64,000 nucleotides of DNA from Paenibacillus_AP thailandensis (GTDB lineage: Bacteria; Bacillota; Bacilli; Paenibacillales; Paenibacillaceae): contig NZ_JBHUMY010000009.1 of NCBI RefSeq assembly GCF_042685365.1, forward strand, positions 1-64,000, given 5' to 3'. Under the pieces are notes generated by a model. The model ran no database searches. It was not told where the DNA came from and saw nothing but the letters and a program-made list of their open reading frames with translations. The position numbers and the translations under genes are program-made. This document shows positions 1 to 9,074 of the stretch, piece after piece; positions within the stretch are counted from its first letter, which is position 1; each line of letters opens with the position of its first letter.

Positions 1-205
1 CGTTTTTCTCGCGACAACGAATGTTATCTTATCACATCCGTTTCGCTCGTGCAAGCTTTTTTTTTCAACCAATTTCGACCAACTTTCGTTTGCCGTTATT
101 GATTATTTAAGCTTGTCCGTCGCGTTTCTCGCGACCGGAATTAGAATATAACACAGCTCTCCGACATAATGCAATACTTTTTTATAAAAAAATTAGTCTT
201 ACTTA

Positions 206-239
206 TAATAAACCGGTACGGACTAGGCCGCGCCGGTTT
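206..239 (-). terminator. possible terminator after the GH53 gene
   Basis: Arms AAACCGG and CCGGTTT enclose a GC-rich 16-base loop about 45 bases past the GH53 stop. Read on the minus strand the hairpin is followed by TTTATTAT, a weak U-tract. The rest of 1-281 is AT-rich and I see no gene in it; it may hold the promoter of a gene outside the window. Confidence 0.35.
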
Positions 240-281
240 GTCTCTTCCTTATATGCTTGTCTCCAAGAAGCAATACGCCCG

Positions 282-1319
282 TTAGGAACTGCGGAACAGC
301 TCCAACGATTCCAGCTTGTTGCCTTTGAAATCGAACATCGTCAGATTGGCCCAATTGTTCTCGTGCCCGACGGACCATTCTTTCTTGGCCGGAATCCAGC
401 AGGGCTCCCAATAATAAAATCCCGCGCCAAGACCTCCGGGCGTTTCCTGTATGATCTTCACGAAGTCCGCCAAATATTGCGTCTGTCCGGACGGCGTGGC
501 GGGATAACCGACATGGAGCTGCTCCTCCTGCTCAACGATAAACCGTCCTTCCGACGTATCCAGCGTCCATGGGTAAGCCGTCTCGACCACAATGATTTCT
601 TTGCCGTATCTTTCGGCAAGGTCGTGCAAATTGTTCCTCAGATCGTCCAGCGTCCCGTGCCACCATGGATAAAAGGAAAGTCCGATCGTATCGAATTCGA
701 CGCCGTGCCGCTCGAACCGGTCATAGAACTTTCGGCTGGACGCGTTGTCCCCGCCCCGGTCGATGTGAATCATGACGTTGATCGAAGGATCCACATGCCG
801 CACGGCGGCAATGCCTTGCTTCACCAACGCCGCAAAACGCTCCCATTGCGCGTCCGTATCGAGCTGTCCGTCCACTTTGCCGTCGTCCCACAGCATGCCC
901 GGCGTAATTTCGTTGCCCACCTGCACCATGTCCGGCAGCGTTCCTTGGGCCTTCAGCTTCTCCAGCGATTCCTTCGTAAAATTGTACACCGCTTGGCTTA
1001 AACGGTCGAAAGTTAAACCTTCCCACGCTTTGGGCTTGGTCTGATGGGCGGGATCGGCCCATACGTCGGAATAATGGAAATCCAGCAAAAAATGAAGCCC
1101 TTTCTCCTTGATCCGTTTTGCCATGACCAGCGTACGCTCCAGATTGCACATCCCGCCCGGCGGCTCGTTCCATAACCGGAGCCGAATCGAATTGACGCCG
1201 TTATCTTTCATAATCTCAAGGCAGTCCTTCCGGACCCCCGCTTCGTAAAAAGCTCCTCCGGCCTGTTCGATCTCATCGAGAAACGATACGTCCATGCCGG
1301 CAATAAATGATTGTTTCAC
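282..1319 (-). CDS. arabinogalactan endo-beta-1,4-galactanase, GH53
   Basis: A 345-residue single-domain GH53 enzyme expected to cleave internal beta-1,4-galactosyl bonds of type I (arabino)galactan. The acid/base Glu is seen at 137 in QVGNE and the nucleophile Glu at 246 in VVETAYPW; the N-terminal GMDVSF and the RLRLWNEP stretch are also family-typical. Translation starts at GTG behind AAGGAGG. There is no signal peptide, so the protein should be cytoplasmic and act on imported galacto-oligosaccharides, whereas many characterised GH53 enzymes are secreted. It is the last gene of the minus-strand run kinase, regulator, binding protein, two permeases, GH53, which supports a galactan role for the whole locus. 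Family assignment is firm; exact substrate length is inferred. Confidence 0.93.
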   Translation of the reverse strand: MKQSFIAGMDVSFLDEIEQAGGAFYEAGVRKDCLEIMKDNGVNSIRLRLWNEPPGGMCNLERTLVMAKRIKEKGLHFLLDFHYSDVWADPAHQTKPKAWEGLTFDRLSQAVYNFTKESLEKLKAQGTLPDMVQVGNEITPGMLWDDGKVDGQLDTDAQWERFAALVKQGIAAVRHVDPSINVMIHIDRGGDNASSRKFYDRFERHGVEFDTIGLSFYPWWHGTLDDLRNNLHDLAERYGKEIIVVETAYPWTLDTSEGRFIVEQEEQLHVGYPATPSGQTQYLADFVKIIQETPGGLGAGFYYWEPCWIPAKKEWSVGHENNWANLTMFDFKGNKLESLELFRSS

Positions 1320-1410
1320 CGTGTAGTCCTCCTTGGATTAGCAGCCTTTCCAAACTGAAAGCCGCTTCGTTCAGTAGCGTCCGGAGCGCCGCAAGCCACT
1401 TCGTCACACG

Positions 1411-2289
1411 TTATTCCTTAACGGAGCCGACAACCAGACCTTTCACGAAATATTTTTGCAAGAAAGGGTAAATGAGCAGTACGGGCAAGGCGCCGATAAA
1501 GATTTGCGCCGCGTTGACCGTCTTTTGCGAGATGAGCTCCATCGTCTTCGGATCGAGGCTGATCGTGCTCATATCCCGTTGGATGATAACCGTCTGCAGA
1601 AAGGACGCAAGCGGATATTGGTCCGGCGAGGTCGTATAAAGCAACCCGTCGAACCACGAATTCCAATGGAAAACGATGCTGAACAAGCTAAGCGTCGCGA
1701 TCGCCGGCTTCGATACCGGCAAGAAGATCGAAAACAACGTACGGAAATGCCCCGCCCCGTCAATCAGCGCCGCCTCCTCCAATTCCTTTGGAATGCCGCG
1801 GAAGAAGTTCATCATGAGAATGGTCAAATAAATGTTGACCGCCCCCGGGAGAACAAGCGCCCAGAAGGACCCCATCAGTCCAAGCTTCTGAATGACAATA
1901 TAGAAAGGAACAAGTCCCCCGTTGAATACCATCGCGAACACGAAAATCCAGGAATACACGTTTCGGCCTTTAAACTGCGTATTTTCTCTGGAAAGCGGAT
2001 AAGCCGCCAAAAAGGCAAGGAATAAAGTAATCGCCGTGCCGATAACGGTACGCATGACCGAAACGGCGATCGATTTGAGAAAAGCCGGATTGTCGATCGT
2101 TTTTTTGTAAGCCTCCGTCGTAAAATCAATCGGCCAAAACGCTACCAGATTGGCGTCAGCCGCCGATTTGGCGCTGAACGAAACCGCAAGCACATGGAGC
2201 AGCGGAAGAACGCAGAGCAGCGATATGACTAGCAGCCCCGCATGATTGAAGATGGAAAAAATCCGGTAGGGTATCGTTTTATGGTACAT
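1411..2289 (-). CDS. carbohydrate ABC transporter permease (LplC/YtcP type)
   Basis: A 292-residue inner permease of the binding-protein-dependent sugar ABC family. About six hydrophobic segments are visible, beginning at residues 14-35, and the cytoplasmic EAA loop reads EEAALIDGAG. The start ATG sits behind AAAGGAGTGG. It follows the partner permease by 18 bases and precedes the GH53 gene. The LplABC-like class usually lacks a dedicated ATPase gene in its operon and shares a general MsmX-type ATPase; no ATPase is present here, consistent with that. Import of galactan oligosaccharides is inferred from GH53. Confidence 0.93.
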   Translation of the reverse strand: MYHKTIPYRIFSIFNHAGLLVISLLCVLPLLHVLAVSFSAKSAADANLVAFWPIDFTTEAYKKTIDNPAFLKSIAVSVMRTVIGTAITLFLAFLAAYPLSRENTQFKGRNVYSWIFVFAMVFNGGLVPFYIVIQKLGLMGSFWALVLPGAVNIYLTILMMNFFRGIPKELEEAALIDGAGHFRTLFSIFLPVSKPAIATLSLFSIVFHWNSWFDGLLYTTSPDQYPLASFLQTVIIQRDMSTISLDPKTMELISQKTVNAAQIFIGALPVLLIYPFLQKYFVKGLVVGSVKE

Positions 2290-2307
2290 CTGCCGCCACT
2301 CCTTTGA

Positions 2308-3201
2308 TTAGAAAATCCGATAGTTCGCCCATTTGTAGGCTAACCGGTACGAAATTACGATTAAAATCATGCTGATGACCGACTTGAACAGGCCGACCGC
2401 CGTTCCCAATCCCATATCCCCGCTCAAAATGCCCGTCCGATAAACGAAAGTATCGATAATATCGCCTTTGTCGTACACAAGCGGATTGTACAGGTTAAAA
2501 ATTTGGTCAAAGCCGGCATTTAAAATGTTGCCGAGCGCCAGCGTGCCTACGACGATCGCCATCGGAACCATCGACGGAATCGTAATGTGCAGCGTCTGCT
2601 TCCAGCGGCTTGCTCCGTCCACCTCCGCCGCTTCATATAACGCTGGGTTGACATTGGCGAGAGCCGCAAGGAAAACGATTGTGCCATAGCCGAATTCCTT
2701 CCAAATATCCGTCACGACAACGGTAACCCTGAACCAGTCGCCGTCGCCCAAGAAAAAGACCGGCCCCAAGCCGAGAAGCGCCAGCCCGCGGTTCACAAGG
2801 CCTCCGTCCGCCGACAATATATCGATCAAAATGCCGCCCAATATAACCCATGAAAGAAAATGCGGCAAATAAACGAGCGTTTGCACGAAACGTTTGAACA
2901 GCTGCTTTCGGACTTCATTCAAAAATATCGCAAACGTAAATGGCGCCGCCAAATTGAAGATGATTTTAAGGACGGCAATGATTAGCGTATTCCATATAAC
3001 CTGCAGGCTGTCTTCACGCTCGAACAACAACCGGAAGTTGTCCCACCCGACCCATTCCGAATCCAAAAAACCGAGGGCAGGCTTATAATCCTGAAACGCC
3101 ATCACGATGCCGGCCATCGGCAGGTAGCTGAACAGCAGCAAAAAAACAAGAGACGGCAGCACCATTAAATGAAAGGGCCAATACCGTTTGAGATGACTCA
3201 T
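2308..3201 (-). CDS. carbohydrate ABC transporter permease (LplB/YteP type)
   Basis: A 297-residue membrane permease, partner of the gene just downstream. The N-terminus has a long hydrophobic segment (about 8-30) and the EAA loop reads YEAAEVDGAS. The open frame extends upstream to 3411, but ATG at 3201 is chosen because it is preceded by AGGAGGAG at proper distance and begins exactly where family members begin; the extra 70 upstream residues are arginine-rich and look non-coding. It is probably co-transcribed with the binding-protein gene across a 495-base gap, although a hairpin terminator lies just after that gene, so the permeases may be expressed at a lower level. Confidence 0.92.
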   Translation of the reverse strand: MSHLKRYWPFHLMVLPSLVFLLLFSYLPMAGIVMAFQDYKPALGFLDSEWVGWDNFRLLFEREDSLQVIWNTLIIAVLKIIFNLAAPFTFAIFLNEVRKQLFKRFVQTLVYLPHFLSWVILGGILIDILSADGGLVNRGLALLGLGPVFFLGDGDWFRVTVVVTDIWKEFGYGTIVFLAALANVNPALYEAAEVDGASRWKQTLHITIPSMVPMAIVVGTLALGNILNAGFDQIFNLYNPLVYDKGDIIDTFVYRTGILSGDMGLGTAVGLFKSVISMILIVISYRLAYKWANYRIF

Positions 3202-3325
3202 AGCGTTACTCCTCCTGCATGCTTTATCATGAATATCCCAATTATAGCAACGGGCCGTTCGGGCTCGAAACATGACTAAACCAACATTGATGGCACTATT
3301 GCAACTACTTTTAAACCTCCCCCAC

Positions 3326-3366
3326 CCCTCCAAAGGAGGGGCTCCAAGGGCATGCGCCCTCTGGAC
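3326..3366. repeat. two adjacent hairpins in the permease/binding-protein gap
   Basis: The sequence CCCCTCC-aaa-GGAGGGG is followed at once by TCCAAGGGC-atgc-GCCCTCTGGA. Both are near-perfect inverted repeats. They lie in the untranslated stretch between binding protein and permease and could slow mRNA decay or end transcription; no clear U-tract follows on either strand. Confidence 0.5.
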
Positions 3367-3427
3367 ACCCCAATTAGCGTGCCTGCCGCGCGGCCGTCTT
3401 CGACAATCCATCGAGCGAGCCCCGCGT

Positions 3428-3645
3428 TGTCCTGACGGACAAAGCTCCCTTTCCCGCTGCTTAAGCGACGTTGTGCCTTAGGGAGCAAACTGCCACTCTC
3501 TCCGTGCTATTGTTACGTTCCGCAAACCCTCGCATTGTCCTAAAGGACAAAGCTTTACTTTTCCTTAAAGGACAAGCCCCGCTCTCCATGGAGGACAAAG
3601 CTTCACTTTCCGTCTCCTTGCTAGTCCTGCGGACAACGCCTAGCG
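3428..3645. repeat. degenerate array with GGACAA cores
   Basis: GGACAA recurs at 3437 (as GGACAAAGC), 3545, 3570, 3593 and 3631, most copies preceded by a matching TCC so that each forms a tiny hairpin such as GTCC-taaa-GGAC or GTCC-tgc-GGAC, and three copies are followed by a C/T-rich tail ending in TTTCC. Steps between the last four are roughly 25, 23 and 38 bases. No open frame runs through it. It fills most of the gene-free stretch 3202-3696. Confidence 0.5.
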
Positions 3646-3661
3646 TCTTAGCTCTAAACAT

Positions 3662-3688
3662 AAAAAAGGCCCGCGCTAAGCGCGGACC
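3662..3688 (-). terminator. intrinsic terminator after the binding-protein gene
   Basis: On the minus strand GGTCCGCGC-tta-GCGCGGGCC is followed by TTTTTT, nine bases past the binding-protein stop codon. It would favour high binding-protein expression over the downstream permeases, with read-through supplying the latter. Confidence 0.8.
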
Positions 3689-3696
3689 TCTTGGCG

Positions 3697-5397
3697 TTAT
3701 TGTTTGACCGAAGCGTACCATTCGTTGACTTCCTTGGTGATTTGATCGCCGCCGGATTTTTTCCACGTAGCGGCAAAGCTGTCGAACTCGTCAGGCGATT
3801 TTTGGCCGTAAATGATTTCGTTAAACGTTTGAAGCTCGATTTTGTTCAAGTAATCCATCTTCGTCTTCATCGTTTCGGTCGTCGGGCCCGTAAACATGTT
3901 CATGTAGGCGATATCCGCTTGCGCCATAACCACTTTCGCGGCCGCCGGCGTCTCCTTGCCCCAGTTGTTGACAAGGTCCTTCTCCATGCGGGTCTCCGGC
4001 GTCTTGCCGTCCGCCAGATCCATCAGCACCTTCATTTGCGCATCCGGAATGCGGGCCGCGTCGCGGACGAGGAAGTAACGCATGACGTTGACGTCGCCGC
4101 CCGGAATATCGTCGAGGTATACAGGGTTGCCGTTCGCGTCCAGGTCGTAGTCGTAGCCTTTGAATATGCCGATATCATATTGGCTGCCCGGCTGTGGATT
4201 CGCGATGTTGTCGAACATATAGTTCTGGTACGTAAACAACGCTTCCGGATGCTCCATGTCTTTGTTGATCAAAATATAACCGTTGCCGAAAGGCGTTCCG
4301 TGGCGTCCCGCTTTGCCGTCCGGACCCGTCGGCAGCGCGATCGGCTTCCAGACCGCGGACGGAACGTTCTTGACCGTATCTTGAAGCGGCCAGCCGCTCA
4401 TCCAGTACGGGCCCGGGATAATGCCCGCCGTGCCCGCAACCGCCGGCTCGGCCGTTTTGTTCTCGTCCCAAAGCGCCGCTTCCTTCGGAATGTAGCCTTT
4501 GGTGTACCATTCGTTCAGCTTCGCCAGCCCTTGCTTCATGCCCGGATTAACCGAGCCGTATTCCAAAGTGCCGTCGGCGGCCACGTTCCACTGCTGCGGA
4601 ATCGTGCCGTATGCGCCGAACACCCAGGAAGGATCGCCCATCCATGTGTTCATCGAGGATTTGAAGCCGATGCTGAGCGGAATGACTTTATCCGGCGACA
4701 GGCCGTCCGGATTGTTGTTTTTGAAGGCGTCCATCACTTGCTCCAGCTCTTCGATCGTCGTCGGGGCCTTCATGTTCAGCTTGTCGAGCCAGTCTTGGCG
4801 GATCCACAAAATATAATCGTTATTGTAGGCGTAATCCAGCACCGGGATGGCCATTTTTTCGCCGTCGTGGGTAACCGGATTCCACACCGTCGGATCGAGC
4901 TCCATCGCCTTCTTCCACGTCTCGTTGGCGTATTGGTCGAACAGCGTGCCTACTTCGCGGAAATAACCCGAGTCAAGCAAATCGGTTATCAGCTGCTTGT
5001 CGTTGTTGCCGACGACAAGCACGTCCGGCATTTTCTGGCCGGAGGACATCGCGAGGCGCAGCTTGGTCGCGAAGGCGTTATTCGTGTCGGTGACCGACCA
5101 TAACGATTCGATCTTAATGCCGAACTGCTCCAGCGCCCATCTGGTCGCTACGTTGTTTTCGATCGTTTCGCCGTTTTTGAATGTGACTGCCGGGTCTACG
5201 CCCCAAGCCGTCGTAATCGTAACGGGCGGATCGTATTTGTCTTTAAGCACGTTTTGTTCCGGCGCGGCGCTTGCCTCGCTCCCGCCGTTCGTTTCGCCTG
5301 CGGATTTGTTATTGTTGCCGCTGCAAGCAGCGAGCACCGTTACGACAAGAATGAGACTAAGCGCCAGCAGCGTCTGTTTCTTGAAAGCGCTAAACAT
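3697..5397 (-). CDS. extracellular solute-binding lipoprotein (LplA type)
   Basis: A 566-residue large sugar-binding lipoprotein. The signal peptide is hydrophobic (residues 9-22) and ends in the lipobox LAAC with Cys25 as lipid anchor, followed by an Asn/Ser/Gly-rich linker. It should deliver oligosaccharides, probably galactan fragments, to the two permeases downstream. The open frame extends to 5445, but ATG at 5397 with AAGGGGGAAG in front gives a normal signal peptide, so it is preferred. Length near 550 is typical of the LplA/YtcQ group rather than the 400-450 of MalE-like proteins. The gene follows the response regulator and has its own -10 element in the gap. Confidence 0.93.
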   Translation of the reverse strand: MFSAFKKQTLLALSLILVVTVLAACSGNNNKSAGETNGGSEASAAPEQNVLKDKYDPPVTITTAWGVDPAVTFKNGETIENNVATRWALEQFGIKIESLWSVTDTNNAFATKLRLAMSSGQKMPDVLVVGNNDKQLITDLLDSGYFREVGTLFDQYANETWKKAMELDPTVWNPVTHDGEKMAIPVLDYAYNNDYILWIRQDWLDKLNMKAPTTIEELEQVMDAFKNNNPDGLSPDKVIPLSIGFKSSMNTWMGDPSWVFGAYGTIPQQWNVAADGTLEYGSVNPGMKQGLAKLNEWYTKGYIPKEAALWDENKTAEPAVAGTAGIIPGPYWMSGWPLQDTVKNVPSAVWKPIALPTGPDGKAGRHGTPFGNGYILINKDMEHPEALFTYQNYMFDNIANPQPGSQYDIGIFKGYDYDLDANGNPVYLDDIPGGDVNVMRYFLVRDAARIPDAQMKVLMDLADGKTPETRMEKDLVNNWGKETPAAAKVVMAQADIAYMNMFTGPTTETMKTKMDYLNKIELQTFNEIIYGQKSPDEFDSFAATWKKSGGDQITKEVNEWYASVKQ

Positions 5398-5443
5398 GGT
5401 GATGCTTCCCCCTTCATCCGGCTTATATAGGACTTGCAGATTC

Positions 5444-5449
5444 ATTATA
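5444..5449 (-). promoter_or_regulatory. -10 element of the binding-protein promoter
   Basis: A perfect TATAAT on the minus strand lies 46 bases ahead of the binding-protein start. No -35 resembling TTGACA is found 16-18 bases upstream, which fits dependence on an activator, most simply the AraC-type regulator encoded just upstream. The activator dependence is an inference. Confidence 0.5.
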
Positions 5450-5515
5450 GGATGGATAGGGGAGCAGTCCTATGACAATAAGCGAATATTTCTGCACCTT
5501 TTACAACCTGTTCGG

Positions 5516-7156
5516 TCATTGATCCCGGAATTCCTGCGGCGTCATGCCGTAATGCTTCCGGAATATTTTGCTGAAATATTGCGGATTCTGATAACCGAGC
5601 TCCGCGGTAATTTCGTAAATTTTTTTGCCCGTAAACTTCAGCAGGTAATGGGCATGCTCCATCCGCATCCGGATGATGTAATCGCTCAAGCTTTCGCCGG
5701 TTTCCGCCTTGTATACCTTGGACAAATATACCGGATGCAAAAAAACTTTGTCCGCGATCGTCTTGACCGACATATCCTGACCGTGGTTCGCCGCAACCAG
5801 CTCCTGGACCCGGCCGACCAGATGGCTTCGCGAATACGTGTCGCTGGCCGACAGCTCGGCTCGCAGCCGGTTCAGCATGCTTAACGACCAATCCGCGAGC
5901 TTGTCGATGGATTGGATGGCGGAAGGATTCAGCAGCATATCGATGCCCGAATGATCGATTTCGTAGATGAATTGGCCTTGCTTGTGCGCGCTGTACATAA
6001 ACGCGTTGGTGACGTACAGGAACACCTCGTACAGATGCTCCCTCGTATGCGGCGTCTGCCGCAAAGAGCGGAACAAGTCTTCGATTTTCCCTTCGGCCGC
6101 CTCCCACTGCTTGGACTCCAGCAGATGAATGAGCGTCGGCGGCTTGTACATCGCTTCCGTCATGTTCGGCTGCCTCTCCGCGCCCGTTCGCCGGTCCTCC
6201 AGGAAAACGATCGAGCCGTCGCCCGCGCCCGCTCCGGCGTACAAAGCGCTGACGCAGCGCCGGTAAGCGGAGCCGATCTCCTCCGGAAACGCGAACCAGC
6301 CCGACACGAACAAGGACAGCTTGGCCTTTAAATATTTGCCGGCCTGCTCGCGGAACTGTTCGGCCGCCTCCTCCAGCAGCCGCCGCAGATCCCGGTCGTA
6401 ATGCGCGGAATGCTCAAGCTCCTTCCGCACGTCTTCCTTCAGCTCGGCCACGACGATCAGACAGTCGTGCGGCGCTTTGCCGTGCCATACTTGCATGGCC
6501 GGAGCGAAAACTTCTTCCGCGATGTTCAGCACGGCGTACTCCATAAGCGCCATGCTGCTCCGGTCGGACTGATCGTAAGGATTGCCGTATTGAATCAGCA
6601 CCATGACGGCCGGCGTATCGAGCGACAGCGGAATTTCGTAATTCAACAGCTTCTCCCCGAGCGCACGATGCGACAGCTGCCGTCCGAGCAGCAGATCCTC
6701 CAGCAGGTTGTCCCGCAGGACGCCGATCTCCGATTTCAGGTTGTACTGCAGCCGGTGATGCCGCTCCGCCTGTTCCCATTCCAGCCTGAGCGACTCGATC
6801 GATCGGGCCAGGCTTTTGGTGAATTCATCGTCATCGACCGGCTTCAATATGTAATCCGCCGCCTGAAGCTGAATCGCTTTTCTCGCATATTCGAAATCCG
6901 AATATCCCGTCAGCAGCATGCAGCGGATATGAGGCCATCTCCCGGTCGTCTGCTCGATCAGCTCAAGTCCGGTCATCCCCGGCATACGGATATCGGTAAC
7001 CATAATGTCGATATCGTGTTCTTCCAGCACCCGAAGCGCCCCGGCGCCGGAATCGGCGCGGTGAACGCCCGATACGCCGAGCTCCTCCCAAGGAATCGTA
7101 ACCGCCAGGCTTTCCGTTACATAAGCTTCGTCGTCTACAAGCAATACGTTAATCAC
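5516..7156 (-). CDS. AraC-type response regulator (YesN family)
   Basis: A 546-residue response regulator. The receiver domain (1-120) has the acidic pair Asp8-Asp9, phospho-acceptor Asp55 in VTDIRMPG, and the conserved Lys in YILKPV. A poorly conserved middle region follows, then a C-terminal AraC double helix-turn-helix (about 445-546) ending in the signature YQNPQYFSKIFRKHYGMTPQEFR. Start is GTG at 7156, which overlaps the kinase stop by four bases (GTGA); the longer frame to 7330 lies inside the kinase gene and is rejected. It should bind ahead of the adjacent binding-protein and permease genes when phosphorylated by the upstream kinase. Confidence 0.94.
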   Translation of the reverse strand: MINVLLVDDEAYVTESLAVTIPWEELGVSGVHRADSGAGALRVLEEHDIDIMVTDIRMPGMTGLELIEQTTGRWPHIRCMLLTGYSDFEYARKAIQLQAADYILKPVDDDEFTKSLARSIESLRLEWEQAERHHRLQYNLKSEIGVLRDNLLEDLLLGRQLSHRALGEKLLNYEIPLSLDTPAVMVLIQYGNPYDQSDRSSMALMEYAVLNIAEEVFAPAMQVWHGKAPHDCLIVVAELKEDVRKELEHSAHYDRDLRRLLEEAAEQFREQAGKYLKAKLSLFVSGWFAFPEEIGSAYRRCVSALYAGAGAGDGSIVFLEDRRTGAERQPNMTEAMYKPPTLIHLLESKQWEAAEGKIEDLFRSLRQTPHTREHLYEVFLYVTNAFMYSAHKQGQFIYEIDHSGIDMLLNPSAIQSIDKLADWSLSMLNRLRAELSASDTYSRSHLVGRVQELVAANHGQDMSVKTIADKVFLHPVYLSKVYKAETGESLSDYIIRMRMEHAHYLLKFTGKKIYEITAELGYQNPQYFSKIFRKHYGMTPQEFRDQ

Positions 7157-8934
7157 GCGGTCTCCCCTTCTCTTGCCCGTTCGTCCGCCGCAATGGACGG
7201 CCAGTTTCGTTTGTCCGCCGCGGCAGGCAGCCATTTGATCTGAATCTTCAAGCCCCCTAGCGGCGAATTCGCCAGCTCGATGCCGGAGCTTTCTCCGAAA
7301 CGGAGCTGCATGCGCTGCTGCACGTTCCACAGCCCGTAGCCGAGCTCGTCCTCCTTCGGCCGCGACAGGCGGTATTGAAGCGCAAGCATTTTTTCCGACG
7401 TTAAGCCGATGCCGTCCTCCTCGACCGCAAGCACCGCCTCCGTGCCGTTATAGGTACCGGTAATGCGAATTCGCCCCGCTTCCGGATAAGGCTCGATACC
7501 GTGCAGCACCGCGTTTTCGACGAGCGGCTGCACGATGAGCGGCGGAATCGGGAGCGACTTCATCGGCTCCGGAATTTCGATGACATAAGACAGCCGGTTC
7601 ATCCGCATCTGCTGGATATTCAAATAATTGCCGACGAAACCGAGCTCCTCCGCAAGCGGGACGAATTCCTTCTCCTGGCGGGTCGTATACCGGTAGTAAT
7701 TCGACAAAGCCTGGCTCATCGCCACGACCGACTGATAATTTTTCAGCTTGGCCATGCTCGATATAAAGGAAAAGCAGTTGTAGAAAAAATGCGGGTTGAT
7801 TTGCGACTGAAGCTGCTTTAGCTTTGCTTCCCGCACGTGGATTTGCTCCAAATAAACTTTTTCGAACAGCTCCTGGATTTGCTCGACCATTAGGTTGAAG
7901 CGCGTAAACAGGAAATGGAACTCGCTTTTCCGCGCGTTTTTCGGCGTCAGGCGGACGGAGTAATCGCCGTTCTTCAGCTTCTGGAAGCTGACGACAAGCT
8001 GCTTGATCGGCACCTGCACCTGGCCGTACAGCATATACGCCAGCAGGCAGCACATGAGCAGCAGAAGCCCGACGATCACATAAAACAAACGGTTGGTCTG
8101 GTACACGGGGCCCAATACGTCGGACAGCGGCATGTAATCGATCAAATACCAGCCCGTCGACTGGGATAACGCGATGTTGACCATGTACTTCTTGCCCCCG
8201 AGCTCGACAAGGCGGCTGTCCGCGTCTTGCGGCAAACCGTTGTCGCGCAAAATGGAAGCCAGCTCGAGCGCAAGCTCCCGGTCCGACGTTCCGTTGTAGA
8301 TCGACCCCAGCTCCGGATGATAATAAAACGGATCGCGGCGTCCGTCCCGCTTGAAGCCGTCCAGCATTTCCGCAATATTGCTGCTGTCGAAGCCGACTTC
8401 GATAATAAGGCCCTTGTCGTATGCGTTGTACGGCAGCGAAGTCATGAGCGAGAAACGGTAGCTTCCGGACTCCCCGAGCGGCTCGACCTGCCAGCCCGGC
8501 TTCATCCTTCCTTCCAGCTCATCGAGATCGTAAGGCCTTGCATCGTTGCTCGTAATGACGCGGCTCAGCTGCGGCGAATAAATCGCCAGACTGCTTCGAA
8601 AGTCGGACGAGCTCTGCTGGATGCTTAGCTTCGTCTGAATTCTTTTAATGAGCGAAATCGTCTTCAGATCGAGTTGGGTTACCGGTTCGAAATAATCCCG
8701 CAGCTCCGAAATGTCGGGATCCTGAACGAGCAGGTTCGACCAAAGCCCCATCGTGTCGATCGTCGAATCGACCTGATCCTGAAAAAAGCTGAGCTGGTTC
8801 GTATTCGACCGGTTCAGCTCTTTGTCCAGCACCTGCGTGCTGATGTTGTTGGAATAATAATAAAGCCCGATAATCGGCAGCAGCATCATAAGCAGAAGAC
8901 CGACGATTTTCGAAAATAGGGTTACTTTAGGCAT
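7153..8934 (-). CDS. sensor histidine kinase (YesM family)
   Basis: A 593-residue membrane kinase. TM1 is at about 8-27, an extracellular sensor region spans about 30-280, and TM2 is at about 283-303, followed by a HAMP linker. The His_kinase dimerisation motif QINPHFFYN carries the phospho-acceptor His382, and the GHKL ATPase domain has the N-box PLVENAVLHG. The motif has FYNCF where most relatives have LYNTL, a mild deviation. It probably senses galactan oligosaccharides or the loaded binding protein. It is the first gene of the locus and is translationally coupled to its regulator. Confidence 0.94.
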   Translation of the reverse strand: MPKVTLFSKIVGLLLMMLLPIIGLYYYSNNISTQVLDKELNRSNTNQLSFFQDQVDSTIDTMGLWSNLLVQDPDISELRDYFEPVTQLDLKTISLIKRIQTKLSIQQSSSDFRSSLAIYSPQLSRVITSNDARPYDLDELEGRMKPGWQVEPLGESGSYRFSLMTSLPYNAYDKGLIIEVGFDSSNIAEMLDGFKRDGRRDPFYYHPELGSIYNGTSDRELALELASILRDNGLPQDADSRLVELGGKKYMVNIALSQSTGWYLIDYMPLSDVLGPVYQTNRLFYVIVGLLLLMCCLLAYMLYGQVQVPIKQLVVSFQKLKNGDYSVRLTPKNARKSEFHFLFTRFNLMVEQIQELFEKVYLEQIHVREAKLKQLQSQINPHFFYNCFSFISSMAKLKNYQSVVAMSQALSNYYRYTTRQEKEFVPLAEELGFVGNYLNIQQMRMNRLSYVIEIPEPMKSLPIPPLIVQPLVENAVLHGIEPYPEAGRIRITGTYNGTEAVLAVEEDGIGLTSEKMLALQYRLSRPKEDELGYGLWNVQQRMQLRFGESSGIELANSPLGGLKIQIKWLPAAADKRNWPSIAADERAREGETA

Positions 8935-8998
8935 AGGCTTCCCGCACCTTGTTTCTATAATTTAGCAGGCTCCGCGCAAGCGCAGCTGATTTCGCCCT

Positions 8999-9028
8999 AT
9001 TATAACCCGCCCCCGTAAGCGTTCACAA
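8999..9028 (-). promoter_or_regulatory. promoter of the kinase/regulator operon
   Basis: On the minus strand TTGTGA (9023-9028) and TATAAT (8999-9004) are separated by 18 bases, with the kinase start about 65 bases downstream. An imperfect cre-like sequence (GTAAGCGTTCAC, two mismatches to the consensus) overlaps the -35 side, so CcpA control is possible but weakly supported. Confidence 0.55.
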
Positions 9029-9074
9029 TTACTATTTTGATAGATTTATCCTTCCCCTTTAACGATAACGCCGT

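Noticed and set aside
3691..5103. Long plus-strand frame of 470 codons
   Set aside because: It lies opposite the binding-protein gene, is Arg/His/Val-rich and has no ribosome site or recognisable domain; it mirrors codon bias of the real gene.
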